This document shows, piece by piece, positions 49,501 to 61,500 of a DNA stretch of 64,000 nt (positions are counted from its first letter, which is position 1; every line of letters begins with the position of its first letter). The stretch comes from Sambucus nigra. Its lineage: Eukaryota > Streptophyta > Magnoliopsida > Dipsacales > Adoxaceae. The stretch covers positions 45,470,823 to 45,534,822 of the forward strand of contig OX422218.1 in assembly GCA_949130495.1 (NCBI GenBank). The letters are read 5' to 3'. The translations under genes were made by a program, and so were the position numbers. The notes beneath the pieces were generated by a model. That model was not told the DNA's origin. It did not search any database and saw nothing but the letters and a program-made list of their open reading frames with translations.

Positions 49501-52500
49501 GGAACAAAATAGTTGAAATGACAATCTATTTTTGATTCTCTTGGGGTTCAGCGTCCCATTGGGTTAATAAATTTCTAATGTTAAGGCTCAACCTAATAAA
49601 ACTAACAGACAACCTATGAAGCACGGATACTCTCGGGAGGTAATGTATTTGTTTTGGACGACACGTATGAGATACGGGATACGCTGGGAGATGCGAATCT
49701 GAGAGTATCCTATTTTTTTAACGAGATTGGATACGCTGGGATTCATCCGCATACGTTGGGATTCGTCCAGATATGTTTTTTTCTTTAGATTTAGAGTTAT
49801 GCTTTCTTTTCATATTTTATTATGAGTTAATTTTGAACCAAGTTATGCTCTCCTCATTTCTGCTTTCTTTCTATTTTTCTTTAGGGTGCTGCTCTTCCTC
49901 AAAAGATAGTTAATTTTGAACCCAAGTTGTACTAATATTCTGAGTTATGTTTTGTACTTATAGACAATACTACAAGAAATACAGTATTGAGTAATTAACC
50001 TACAATTTTATAGTCAACAAAACTGTCTGGATTATTTTTTTCTAACTGTCTGAATCTTTTTTGTTTGAACCACCTTTTATGTTAACAATGTTTTATTATG
50101 GTGTTTGTTTGGTGACAACAGTCATCATATTTGACCACTTTAATATAATGGTGTTTGATGCTTTACTGATATCTACGTTCATTTCATTCAACTTTATCAT
50201 TAATATATATAAAATAAAATAATAAATATTTAATGTATCCTAGAGTATCCGTATCCTACATTTTTCATATCCCGTATTACGTGTCGAGTCTGTGCTTCCT
50301 AGCAGACAACTCAATGTGGGCATTCATGAATTGGTAAAAAGTCATTTATAAGCTGTCACCCCAAATAGGCCCTTTCATCTATGTAACTGTTTTTTTGGAT
50401 ATCCTCAGCATGGTATGTGGTAATATTTATGTTATATCTCTATTGAACTTATTTTAGGGATTTAAAGTATAACCCATAGTTAGCCAGTTAAAACAAGTAA
50501 CATTACTCATTGGTTTTGCTAGCAAGTGTCCAAATCATATGGTGGTTGTTTCAATTTTTAAGCCAAACCAGATTTATCAAAACGCTCTGTATGATAGCCC
50601 ACCACATATCTCGCAAAGTCAATATCTCCTTGGTTGTATTAGTTTAGTTAGTTATTATTGATCAAACTCTTTAAAATGCAGAATTTCAACCTCAACTATC
50701 TTCTGACCTTATCAAGATTATGGAGCTAAGGATGTCAGCTATTGAACACAGAAATGCTTATCTTCAGGGTGTGATAAATCAGGTAATAGTGATTCTCAAT
50801 CGGTTTGTAAGAATTCAAAATAAAATGTAAAGATTTTGATATTTATGTATATTTGAGTAAAACCATTTAAAACAAATATCATGATCAAAGTCTAATTTAT
50901 ACTACCGTAGTATAGATATTTTTTGGGGAGGGAATTGAGATGATTATTTAACTTTCATCAAATGAACAGATTTAGTATATTCTCATCATACACAAATTTA
51001 CATCACTTACCTCACTCCCCACCCCAACTATATTTCTTATACATCTGTTGCAATGTACTGTTTATATAATTTAAATGGTTAAATCATTGTTTTTAATGAA
51101 TACTTAGATCCAACAAATCATGCTAAGGCTACCCCATATATACAACAATTCTAATTTACCCTGCTTTCTTTTCCTTCATTTTGTTTAGGAAAGTATAAAT
51201 ACTTCGCGAATATGAAGCATGATGTATATGAGAAGATTATTTATGTGATTTCTGATAGCTTGGAAGCTATAATAGAATATTGAGATATTCTTATATTTTT
51301 TCTCCTAACTAGATGTTAACTGTGTGCATGCTGTTGTGTTAATTTTGTGTATTGATTAAAGACAGCCAGAAGCCTCACCAGCAGAATATTCAAAGGCCAA
51401 CAAAGAGCTTAGGAAGCTAAGTAGTGCAGTTGATCTTATTAATGAGTTGAGGACCAAACAAAAGGTAACCCACAAGTGCCCCTTCTTTTCGGCATTCAAA
51501 TTTCACTTGTTTCAAACGAGAAACTTTAATAATTGTGTTAAACTCTCTCTCTCTCTCTCTCTCTCTCATTATTGTCCTTTAAATCTAAAATCTATATAAT
51601 GTATAACAAGGGTGAGACAAGATAGGCTAACGGGTTAGGGTCGTGGCCTCTTAGCTATATGAATTTGCTTCTTATAGTGCAGAGTTTTAGGCGCTGGTTG
51701 CTGAAAAGGTGTCTAAAAGATTAGAAGGCTGGTTAACTGGTTGTTTGTCTAGAGTTGGGAGGATCACTTGGGTCCAATTGACCAAGGGGATAACTGGTTG
51801 TTAGTAATATATCCATCTATTTCATGTGCATTTTCTATTTTCCAAATTGGTGACCAAGGGGACTTGATCTCTTGTGAGAAATTTTCTTTCGGCAGGCTAC
51901 GGTGAAGGGAAAAAATCTTCTAGTTAAAATGGAATGTTGTATGTAGAAATGAGGGATATGGGATTTTGGTACTGGGTAATTTGGTTAAAAGAAAATCGAC
52001 TCTTTTAGGTTAACGGTTATGGAGATTCCCGCTCGATCAAGACTCTAAGACTCTGAACTATGGACTTCATGCTAATGCATGGTATTTAAGAGTGATGGAA
52101 AGAGGTTCTTTCCGATGCCCATGGAAATTCATATTACAACACTTCGTTTCCTTTCTAAAATTCATTTGGGTTTTGGTGGGGAGCGGTTACAAAGGTTGGT
52201 TTTGGGAGGACTTATGGCGGGTGAATCTTCTATGTTCTCTATCCTAGATTCTACAGGGATTCTACGCATGCCCAACATCCAGTTTGTTCTTTTGTTTCTT
52301 GGAATTATTCCCATAATTTTTCTTGGAATCCTACTCTTAGGAAGAATCAAAATTAAAGGGAAATTGATGAATTTGGATCATTGCTTGCTCTTATTGATGG
52401 ATTTTCTTTGTCTTGGGATGCTATTAACAAAAGGTGTAGGGTAGGAGGACCCTTTGGGAACCTTCTCTTGTAATTCCTTTAAACTTCTTGGGGATTCTCC

Positions 52501-55500
52501 ATCTCATTGTCTTTTCGAGCCTTTTAAGCTGATTTGGAATAGGGGATTTCCCTCCAAAGTTCAAATTTTTGCGTGCATGGCCGCTAGAACATGTGTTGTG
52601 ACTTTTTTCAATGAAAAAGACATAATCTATGCTTGTCACCCCCATGGTGCATCTTATGCAAAAAGGATCTTGAACCTATTGATCATGACATTGCAATGTT
52701 GCTTCTTTACTTTAGCAAAAAATGATATTTGAGTTTCGAGTTTTGAGGTGATGGATGTTCTCCCTAAAATATGGGAAGACACATCATCTATTGATTGGAT
52801 TTTGAGGGGTAAGGAGAAAAAGGGAATAATGTTTATGGACGTGTATGACTGGTTCTCTTATGTGAAACATTTGGTTGGAAAGGACTAGGTGTGTAATTGA
52901 TGATAAGTTCGCTGAAATCGATGAAATTTGGGTAAAATTATGTTTATGGCATCCCGTTGGGCTTCGAAAGTTTTTTCGCACACGTGTCTCTCCATCCTTT
53001 TGGAAATCTGGGCTGTTGCTATTTTTTAACTTTGACTGCAGTTGAGTGTTTTAGTTTTGCTCCTGGGGTGTATGCTTGTTGAGTTTTCGCTTTTTTGGTG
53101 TATCAAGGTCCAAAGCAGACAACAGGTTGTTTCTATTTATGTTTCTTGTTTTGTGAGCTCCTGGTTCATTGCTTCTGCACTTGAACTTGTTTGTTTCAAT
53201 AAAATTGTTTTGTTTTTAGTAAAAAATAAATAATTAAAATACATGTATTTTCCCCTTCAATGGCGGGACAAATATAACCCTTTTATATTTAACTTACAAG
53301 TAGAAGTCTTATTAAACGTTGAGCTCCTTTTAATTAGGACTCTCTAATTTAATGCGAGTTCCTTTATGTTAATTTTCTTGTATAAAGATTCCTTAATTCG
53401 TTTGAATTCTTTTTAAAATAACAATTCTTTCTTTTAGTGAATTCATTTTAAAATAAAGCTCATAATTCAATTTAAATATTTATTTATAATTACTAAGGAT
53501 TGGACAATTTTTCTATTTGACTATTACCATTGGTTCCAAATGCCAATATTATTTGATTCAATTAGAGGTTCTACCACTTGGAGAGTATGCCATATAGCTG
53601 TTTATAGATTAATTCTTACTTGATTTCTTGTTCAATTCAATTTGATCTTTGGTTCGCCCACCATTCACAAAGTGAATCACAGCTGTTAGTGAGTGAATCA
53701 TACTTTATATTCCTTGTGAGTGCTTGAGATATCAACCATATTAAACAAAATTTTGATGTTTGATTATTTTTATTGTCCCGTCTTTGGGCCTCTGTTGAAT
53801 GGTTATCGAGTTCATTTTCTTTTGAGTAAATTACACATCTGCTCCCCAAACTATTAGGATTGTTCTAAAATAAACCGTAAGCTATTAATTGTTGCAAGTC
53901 ACCCCTTAAACTAGCAAACAGATTTAACAAGGCCCTTTCGTCTGTTTTGATCATTAAGGACGACGGAAAAAATTCATGTGCATCGCACATAACTTTTTCT
54001 CAAGGTAAAAAAAATTAAATTTACTTAACACCACATACCAAACAACCCTTTACTTAGCCCCCACACACCAACCCAAACAACCCCATATCGCATCCATCCA
54101 AACAACGGCTTACCCACACCCCTTGCTTCGGCCAAATAAGCGAGCTCCGACCCTCTTCCACCTCAATTGCACCAACACCATCACCCTTTACCCCTCTTCC
54201 ACCTCCGTCACCACCATCTACACGCCCCAACACCTTCGTAATCCCATGACCCTCTTCCACACATGCCCCAACACCACCGTTATTCCAAACCATCTAAAAA
54301 ACCGAGATCTCTCCATCACAACTCCCATCCACCATAGCCACCACCCTGATCCATCGCCATCCCACCAACTATCTAAAAAAATAAACCCTAAATCTCTCTA
54401 GTAGCACCACCCCATCCGCCACAGATACCACTCTCAACCTTTTTTTCCACCCTGCCACCACCATCGTAACCCACCCTAAGTCGCCTTAAATCTCCCAAAA
54501 TCAATCACCACCGCCTAAGATACGCAGCTCGACCTAAAGATCTCACAAATCTTATCCTTCCATAAGTTTCAAACAAATATATTTGGATCTTTTGGGAGAG
54601 ATGGTGGATCACTAGTGATTGTTCGGTTCGATTGTGTGTGTGTGTGTTTGGATAAGTGTGTGTGTGTGTGTGTTGGGGGGGGGGGGGGGGAGAGAGACTC
54701 CTAGTCCTTTTTTTTTTTTACCAAAGGGCCTTGTTAAATCTGTTTTGTAGTTTAAAGGCTGATTTGCAACTATTTATAATTTATGTACTGTTTTGGAACA
54801 ATCCTGATAGCTTAGGGACAAAATGCGTAATTTACTCTTTTGTTTTCTTTTTGAGAGCGTATTCTCATGTGGGTTCTATTTGATATGGGTGTTGGTTTTC
54901 ATACACTGTATATTCATGAACCCTGCCCTTTTTTGCATATCTTATACATTTTACTTATCGGGTAACAAAAAACAAGGCATACTTCTATTTCTTTGTGAGA
55001 TGCAATTTAGTATAGTAATATTTGGGGCCAGAATCTTTTAGTATTACAACCCCCACCCCCACCCTCACCCTCACCCCCACCCCCACCCACCCACCCACCC
55101 ACCCAACTCTTTCTGAAGAATCTCTTTCCAAGTCCCACCAATTACTTCTATTGGATTTTAGGTGTTGCACTAATATGAACATCCATTTTCTTTGGCGGAA
55201 TCGCAAATAGTCATATGCTTTAGCCTTCTTTGGTGGATCACTAGGGAAATTGATGAATTTTTTATCATTGCTTGTTCTTATTGATGGATTTCCTTTGTCT
55301 TGGGATGCTATTAACAAAAGGTGTAGGCTAGGAGGACCCTTTGGGAACCTTCTATTGTAATTTCTTTAAAATTCTTGTGGATTCTCCATCTCATTGTCTT
55401 TTCGAGCCTTTTAAGCTGATTTGGAATAGGGGAATTCCCCCCAAAGTTTAAATCTTTGCGTGCATGGCGGCAAGAACACGGGTTGTGACGTTTTTCAATG

Positions 55501-58500
55501 AAAAAGACACAATCTACGCTTGTCACCCTCTTGGTGCATCTTATGCAAAAAGGATCTTGAACCTAGTGATCATGACATTGCAATTTTGCTTCTTTTCTTT
55601 AGCAAAAAAATGATATTTGAGTTTTGAGATGACGGATGTTCTCCCTAAAAGATGGGAAGACACATTATCTATTGATTGGATTTCGAGGGGTAAGGAGAAA
55701 AAGGGAATAATGTTTATGGACGTGTATGACAGATTCTCTTATGTGGGACATATGGTTGGAAAGGACTAGGTGTGTATTTGATGATAAGTTCGCTGAAATC
55801 GATGAGATTTGGGTAAAATTATGTTTATGGCATCCCGTTGGGCTTAGAAAGCTTTTTCGCACACGTCTCTCCACCCTTTTGGAAATCTGGGCTGCTGCTA
55901 GTTTGTAACTTTGACTGCCTTTGAGTGTTTTAGTTTTGGCCTTAGTTTTGCTCCTGTGGTGTATGCTTTTTGCTTTTTTGCTTTTTTGGTGTATCAAGGT
56001 TCAAAGCAGGAACAGGGTGTTTCTATTTATGTTTCTTGTTTTGTGAGCTCCGGGTTCCTTGCTTCTGCACTTGAACTTGTTTGTTTCAATAAAATTTATA
56101 AATAATGAAAATACATGTATTTTTCCCTTCGATGGAGGGACAAATATAACCCTTTTATATTTAACTTACAAGTAGAAGTCTAATTCAATGCTGAGCTCCT
56201 TTTAAATAGGGTTCTCTTATTTAATGCGAGTTCCTTTTGAAGAGGACTCTTTAATTCAATGCTAATTTTCTTATATAAAGATTTCTTAATTCGTTTAAAT
56301 TCCTTTTTAAATAACAATTCTTTCTTTTAGTGAATTCATTTTTAAAATAAAGCTCATAATTCAATTTAAATTTAAATTAAATATTTATTTATAATTATGT
56401 AGGGTTGGACAATTTTTCTATTTGACTATTACCATTGGTTCCAAATGCCACTATTATTTGATTCAATTAGAGATTCTACCACTTAGAGAGTATGTCATAC
56501 CTATTTATAGATTAATTCTGACTTGATTTGTTGTTTAAATTCAATTTGATCTTTGGTTCACCCACCATTCACAAAGTGAATCACAGCTATTAGTGAGTGA
56601 ATCATACTTTATTCCTTGTGAGTGCTTGTGACATCAACCATATTAAACAAAATATTGATTTTTGATTATTTTTTGTCCCGTCTTTAGGCATCTGTTGAAT
56701 GGTTATCGAGTTCATTTTCTTTCGAGTAAATTACACATTTGGTCCCCAAACTATTAGGATTGTTCTAAAATGGACCATAAGCTATAAATTGTTGTAAATC
56801 ACCGCTTAAACTAGCAAACAGATTTAACAAGGCCCATTCGTTAGTTTTGATCATTAACAATGACGGAAAAAAATTCATGTGCATTGCACATAACTTTTTC
56901 TCAAGGTTAAAAAATTAAATTTTCTTAACACCACATACCAAACAACCCTTTACTTAGCCCCCACACACTAACCCAAACAATTCCTTATCACATCCATCCA
57001 AACAGTTGCTATCCTATACCCCTTGCTTCGGCCAAATAAGCGAGCGCCGACCCTCTTCCACCACAATTGCACTAACACCATCACCCTTTTCCCCTCTTCC
57101 ACCTCCGTCACCACCCTCTACACACCCCAACACCTTCGTAATCCCACGACCCTCTTCCCCCTCCCCCCCCCCCCCCCCCCAACACCACTGTTATTCCAAA
57201 CCATCTAAAAAAATCGAGATCTCTCCATCACAACTCCAATTCACCATAGCCACCACCCTGAACCCCTCTTCCACCGCCATCCCACCCAACCATCCAAAAA
57301 AATAAACCCTAAATCTCTCTAGCAACTGTGACACCCTACCTAATTAAACATCGGGTGGTGATCAGACCTTTATTAAATTAAAACAGGTTTCTTATATGGT
57401 TCATTCTTAGCATCACTGTCGAAAACTTTTTGATTACTAACCACCTAAGTGAAATTAGACTAGTGCCAAATTTTGTCTTTCGTTAACACAATAAAATGTA
57501 CCATGCGGAAAAACTAAATAAAATATTCACAGTATACTAGAGTTCAATCCAACACAATATATATGAATGAAAGACTTGCCCATAAACCATCGACTAAAAG
57601 TTCAAAACCACAATCCATAATACTTAAAAGAACTGAATAACTGTAAATCGTCAACGGACAAGATGTCCATACATGGAATATAAAATAAGAACTTACACTA
57701 GATCAGAAAGGTAGAATCGTCTAATCAAGATCCTGTCAGCATCCACAGTGTTACAGCTCCGAGTCCCTGGAATGAAATCCTCAAGTCTGACGTCCCTGTG
57801 GCTGGACACCTAAAAGGTTTTGAAAATATTTAGCAAGCATTTATCACAATAAAATTCAGTTATTGATTACACATGTTCGCGTACACTCTCTTTAGTTCTC
57901 CTCACCTCTCATTTATAGTGCACGCCTAACGTTCTATACTTAGCTCACCTAGCTATACTACCCAAGCTAATTAGACTAGTGTATTCAGCCGAACTTATCT
58001 ACACGCCTAAGTTCCCGTACCGCCCATACAGTACATAAATTTTATTAACATCCCTCCCTTGTTAAATTAGCACAATAGTAACATTCTTCACATGTTATCT
58101 TTCCATATCTGTGATTAAGTCTCACCACTTAATTTTATCCTTTTGATATCCACTATCTAACATTAAATCTTTACAATTAAGTTTCTCTACTCAAACTTAA
58201 TTTTAGATGTATACACGTCATCTAACTATCTACTATCCCACGCAAGCAGATCATTCATACGGTATATATTTCACTCATAACATATACTGTAAGGATCATT
58301 AATACGGATAATCATCGACCCCAATTATCCTATCATCGTTTAACCTCCATAACTAAGTTTCACTACTTAATTTACCATTTAGATGTACATCTCTATATAT
58401 ATCATCTACAAGTCTACTATCGCACATAAGTAGAAAATCATAAGGTATATATTTCACACATAATATATAGTATAAGGATAATTGGCCCGGTCTAATCATC

Positions 58501-61500
58501 GACTCCAATTATCCCAAATTATTTATCTTATAGATGTATGCACATCATATCATCATCTACCATTCTACCCAAGTAGATCATTTATATAGTATATATTTCA
58601 CACACAATATATACTATAAGGAGTATTGATCCGGTCTAATCATCGACTCCAATTCTCCTATCATTTACATTGGCCCGGTCTAATCCTCGACTCCAAATAT
58701 AATTGAAATACGTATGTATATTAGTCCGGCATTATCATCGACCCCAATATGATTCATCTTCGATTTGGTCCGGATAATCATCGACCCTGAATCGAGCTTT
58801 CATGTATTGGTCCGGAAAATCATCAACCCCAATAGAGAAGTAAGCATACTTTAGGTATTCACACAACCTAATAATCAATATAATAGGTATTCACACAACC
58901 AAATTATTCATACTTGTACGTAATATATTTCTCTCTAATATTCACCGTACTTGTTTGCTTTACGAATTTATTTCACTTTCGTATTTATTCGAGTATTCTT
59001 TCTACTCTTTATTGGCTCGGACTCATACTTCGATCACCAATATTTATTTAGTATACTATAGGTATTCACATAACCTATATTACTGTGCATCAAAAGGTGT
59101 TCACTCAACCCGATAATACGCATTAGTACATAGTATATACCTCTCACATATTTGTCGTACTATTTACCTTACGATTGATCTCACTATCGTATATATAGGA
59201 GTGTTCACACAACTCTAAGGGCCCTAGTTACCACTTGATAGATAAATTCAGTAGTCACCATCTTTCCCCACTGGTTTACAAGTGGAATTGATGTTTACTC
59301 TCTCTCCGTAGCTCAATTCTTAATTTTCCCGAATCATCTCTCAATCGTTTATTCTGGTCGATCCATGCTTTAAGTCCTACACTCAATGACCTTAATGGAT
59401 TCTAACTACACACCTACTGGTCTTTATCAAGTCCCCACATAGGTATAAAATCATCCCCAAGATTCCCCTCCATCAATGGTAATCCCAGGAAATTCAACCA
59501 AGAAAAGAATCCAAAAATCAGCTTTGGTCGATCGATCGAGGGTTTTTGGTCGATCGATCAACCAGTGATCGATCGACATTCATAGGGCGATCGATCGATC
59601 GGCCAGATATCAGCCATGCTCAGTTTCGATTTTCTTCGAGTTTGATCCTTCTAAACCTCTTAAAACCTTATGAAACAATCTCCCTTCATTAACAAACATT
59701 TCTAACATGTAAATGGACTAATCCTCACTTAAATATATCATCAAATCCATATGAAACCCTTCCGAGAATCATCAAAATTCAGTTTCCATTAAACCCTAGA
59801 TAATGGTGTTCTTCATATTGATTTTAACATAAACTCAGAATTAAAATCCGTAGTGAAAATCAAATTTCTTCTGATTTTCAATCCTCTACAGGTTTTAATA
59901 TCAACTACATGCAATCCTAACCAAACATGCACCAAAATCAATCTTTTTCTCCAAGAAGGTAAAATAGAATTTTCATAAATCATGTAACCCTACACATGGG
60001 TATAACATTAATTTGATTTGCAATAAACACTTGCCTCATAGTTTGTAGGGTCTAATTTCGTATTGTTGATGGAGGATGGATGTTCTTCTCCCTCCATCCT
60101 TCTTCCTTGGATGATTTGGGTGCAAGATTCAAGTCCAATTCTTCAAGAATCCCTTCTTAAGCTTTGGAATTGGTTTTCCCCCTTCTCTCAAATAGCCTCT
60201 CTAAGTTTTGTGAGTTATGAACCCTAACCCCCAATTCTAATCATCAGATATAAGGTCGAATTTTCGTAGGTCCTTTAACCTCCATTTTTAGAATGACCAA
60301 ATTACCCCCATAAGGTGCCGGTTTGGCCCAAAGTTGACCCGTGACTCAATTGACATCCCCGGGTATACAATTCCGACTATTTCGACCCATTCGGAATCAT
60401 CCGTGACCTCGAAATCCCCATACGAGTCACTAAAAATATAATTCCTATCTCGACCTCAATTCTTGTCTACACACGACTCTCGGTTGAGATGAAATAAAAT
60501 GCGCACATAACACTCACTATGTTGTATATAAAAATCCACCAATATTTACTACTCACGGACATAGTAAATCTCGTAACATAATATTAATCAATCTCTATCT
60601 CTTGATTAATATTTAATAATCACTTTTATTATTTAATCACATTAAATTACGTCACACATGTAATTTAACTAAAACGTATTTTTTCAATTAATTTTCGAAT
60701 TAATTGAATCATAAATACATAAAAAATACGGGGTATTACAGCAACACCACCCCATCCTCCATGGACACCACTCTCAACCTTTTTTCCACCCTGCAACCAC
60801 CATCGTAACCCACCCTAAGTTACCTTAAATATCTCAAAATCAATCACCACTGCCTAAGATTCGTAGCTCGATTTAAAGATCTCACAAATCTTCTGCTTCC
60901 ATAAGTATCAAACAAATAGATTTAGATCTTGGGGGAGAGACGGTGGATCACTAGTGATAGCTCGGCTCAATCGTGTGTGCTTGTGTGTGTGTGTGCACGT
61001 GAGAGAGAGAGAGAGACTCCTAGTCCTTTTTGTTTTTGACCGAAGGGCCTTGTTAAATCTGTTTTTTTAGTAAGGTTCTAAAAAACGAGGGGCGTGATTG
61101 AGGCGTGGAGGCCAAGCCTTAGAAGCCTAGGCGGGCCTAGGCGTGAAAAAACGTGAAAAGGCGTTTAGGCCTTCTTAATATATTTTAATATTTTTTAACC
61201 ATAACAAGGCTATTAAAATACAAAAATTGCACATATCATAAAAATATGTCTGAATATATGCAAATTAAAATACTATTTTGATTATTTTGGATGAGATAAT
61301 GGTCCGGTTTGTAAACAAATTCTTTAAAAGGCGACATCGTTTCACTAAAACATTGTTGTTTTTAGAAAAAAGTGCGCCTTAAGGGTTTTACAAAGAATAA
61401 GGCGTGAAAAGCGTAAGGCGAGGCGTTTCTCCCAAGCCTTAAGCCTAGGCGGGTTTTTTAGAACAGTTTGCAACTATTTATAATTTATGTACTGTTTTGG

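Larger units (their letters stand above)
45635..50681 (+). other. Release factor gene intron 1 (5.05 kb, transposon-filled)
   Basis: The intron runs from GTGCGT to AATGCAG. It contains at least seven elements: palindromic copies B, C and D, the long-TIR element at 46637-47927 with its nested hAT MITE, the Tourist-like MITE at 49169-49442 and the TIR element at 49618-50298. The remaining stretches (45635-45775, 48541-49168, 49443-49617, 50299-50681) show no recognisable feature. Confidence 0.8.
52358..55243 (+). repeat. Tandem segmental duplication, unit 1
   Basis: This 2.9 kb unit, from GGGAAATTGATGAATTT at 52358 to the start of the same motif at 55244, is repeated directly afterwards. It includes the LINE 3' part, a spacer and the Mutator-like element. 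Confidence 0.85.
57322..60745 (-). mobile_element. Ty3/gypsy solo LTR, minus strand
   Basis: The LTR 57327-60740 (3414 bp) starts TGTGACACCCTACC on the plus strand and ends CGGGGTATTACA, so on the minus strand it is TGTAATACCCCG...GGGTGTCACA like gypsy-1 and gypsy-2. A perfect 5 bp duplication GCAAC is at 57322-57326 and 60741-60745. There is no internal region, so it is the product of LTR-LTR recombination. It holds a TCGATCGATCGA array at 59526-59604 and a degenerate tandem array at 58200-58830. Confidence 0.92.

Noticed and set aside
54123..54401. Pro/Thr-rich ORF in the Mutator-like element (also 57006-57305)
   Set aside because: It reflects the C-rich interior; frames differ between the two copies and no domain is seen.
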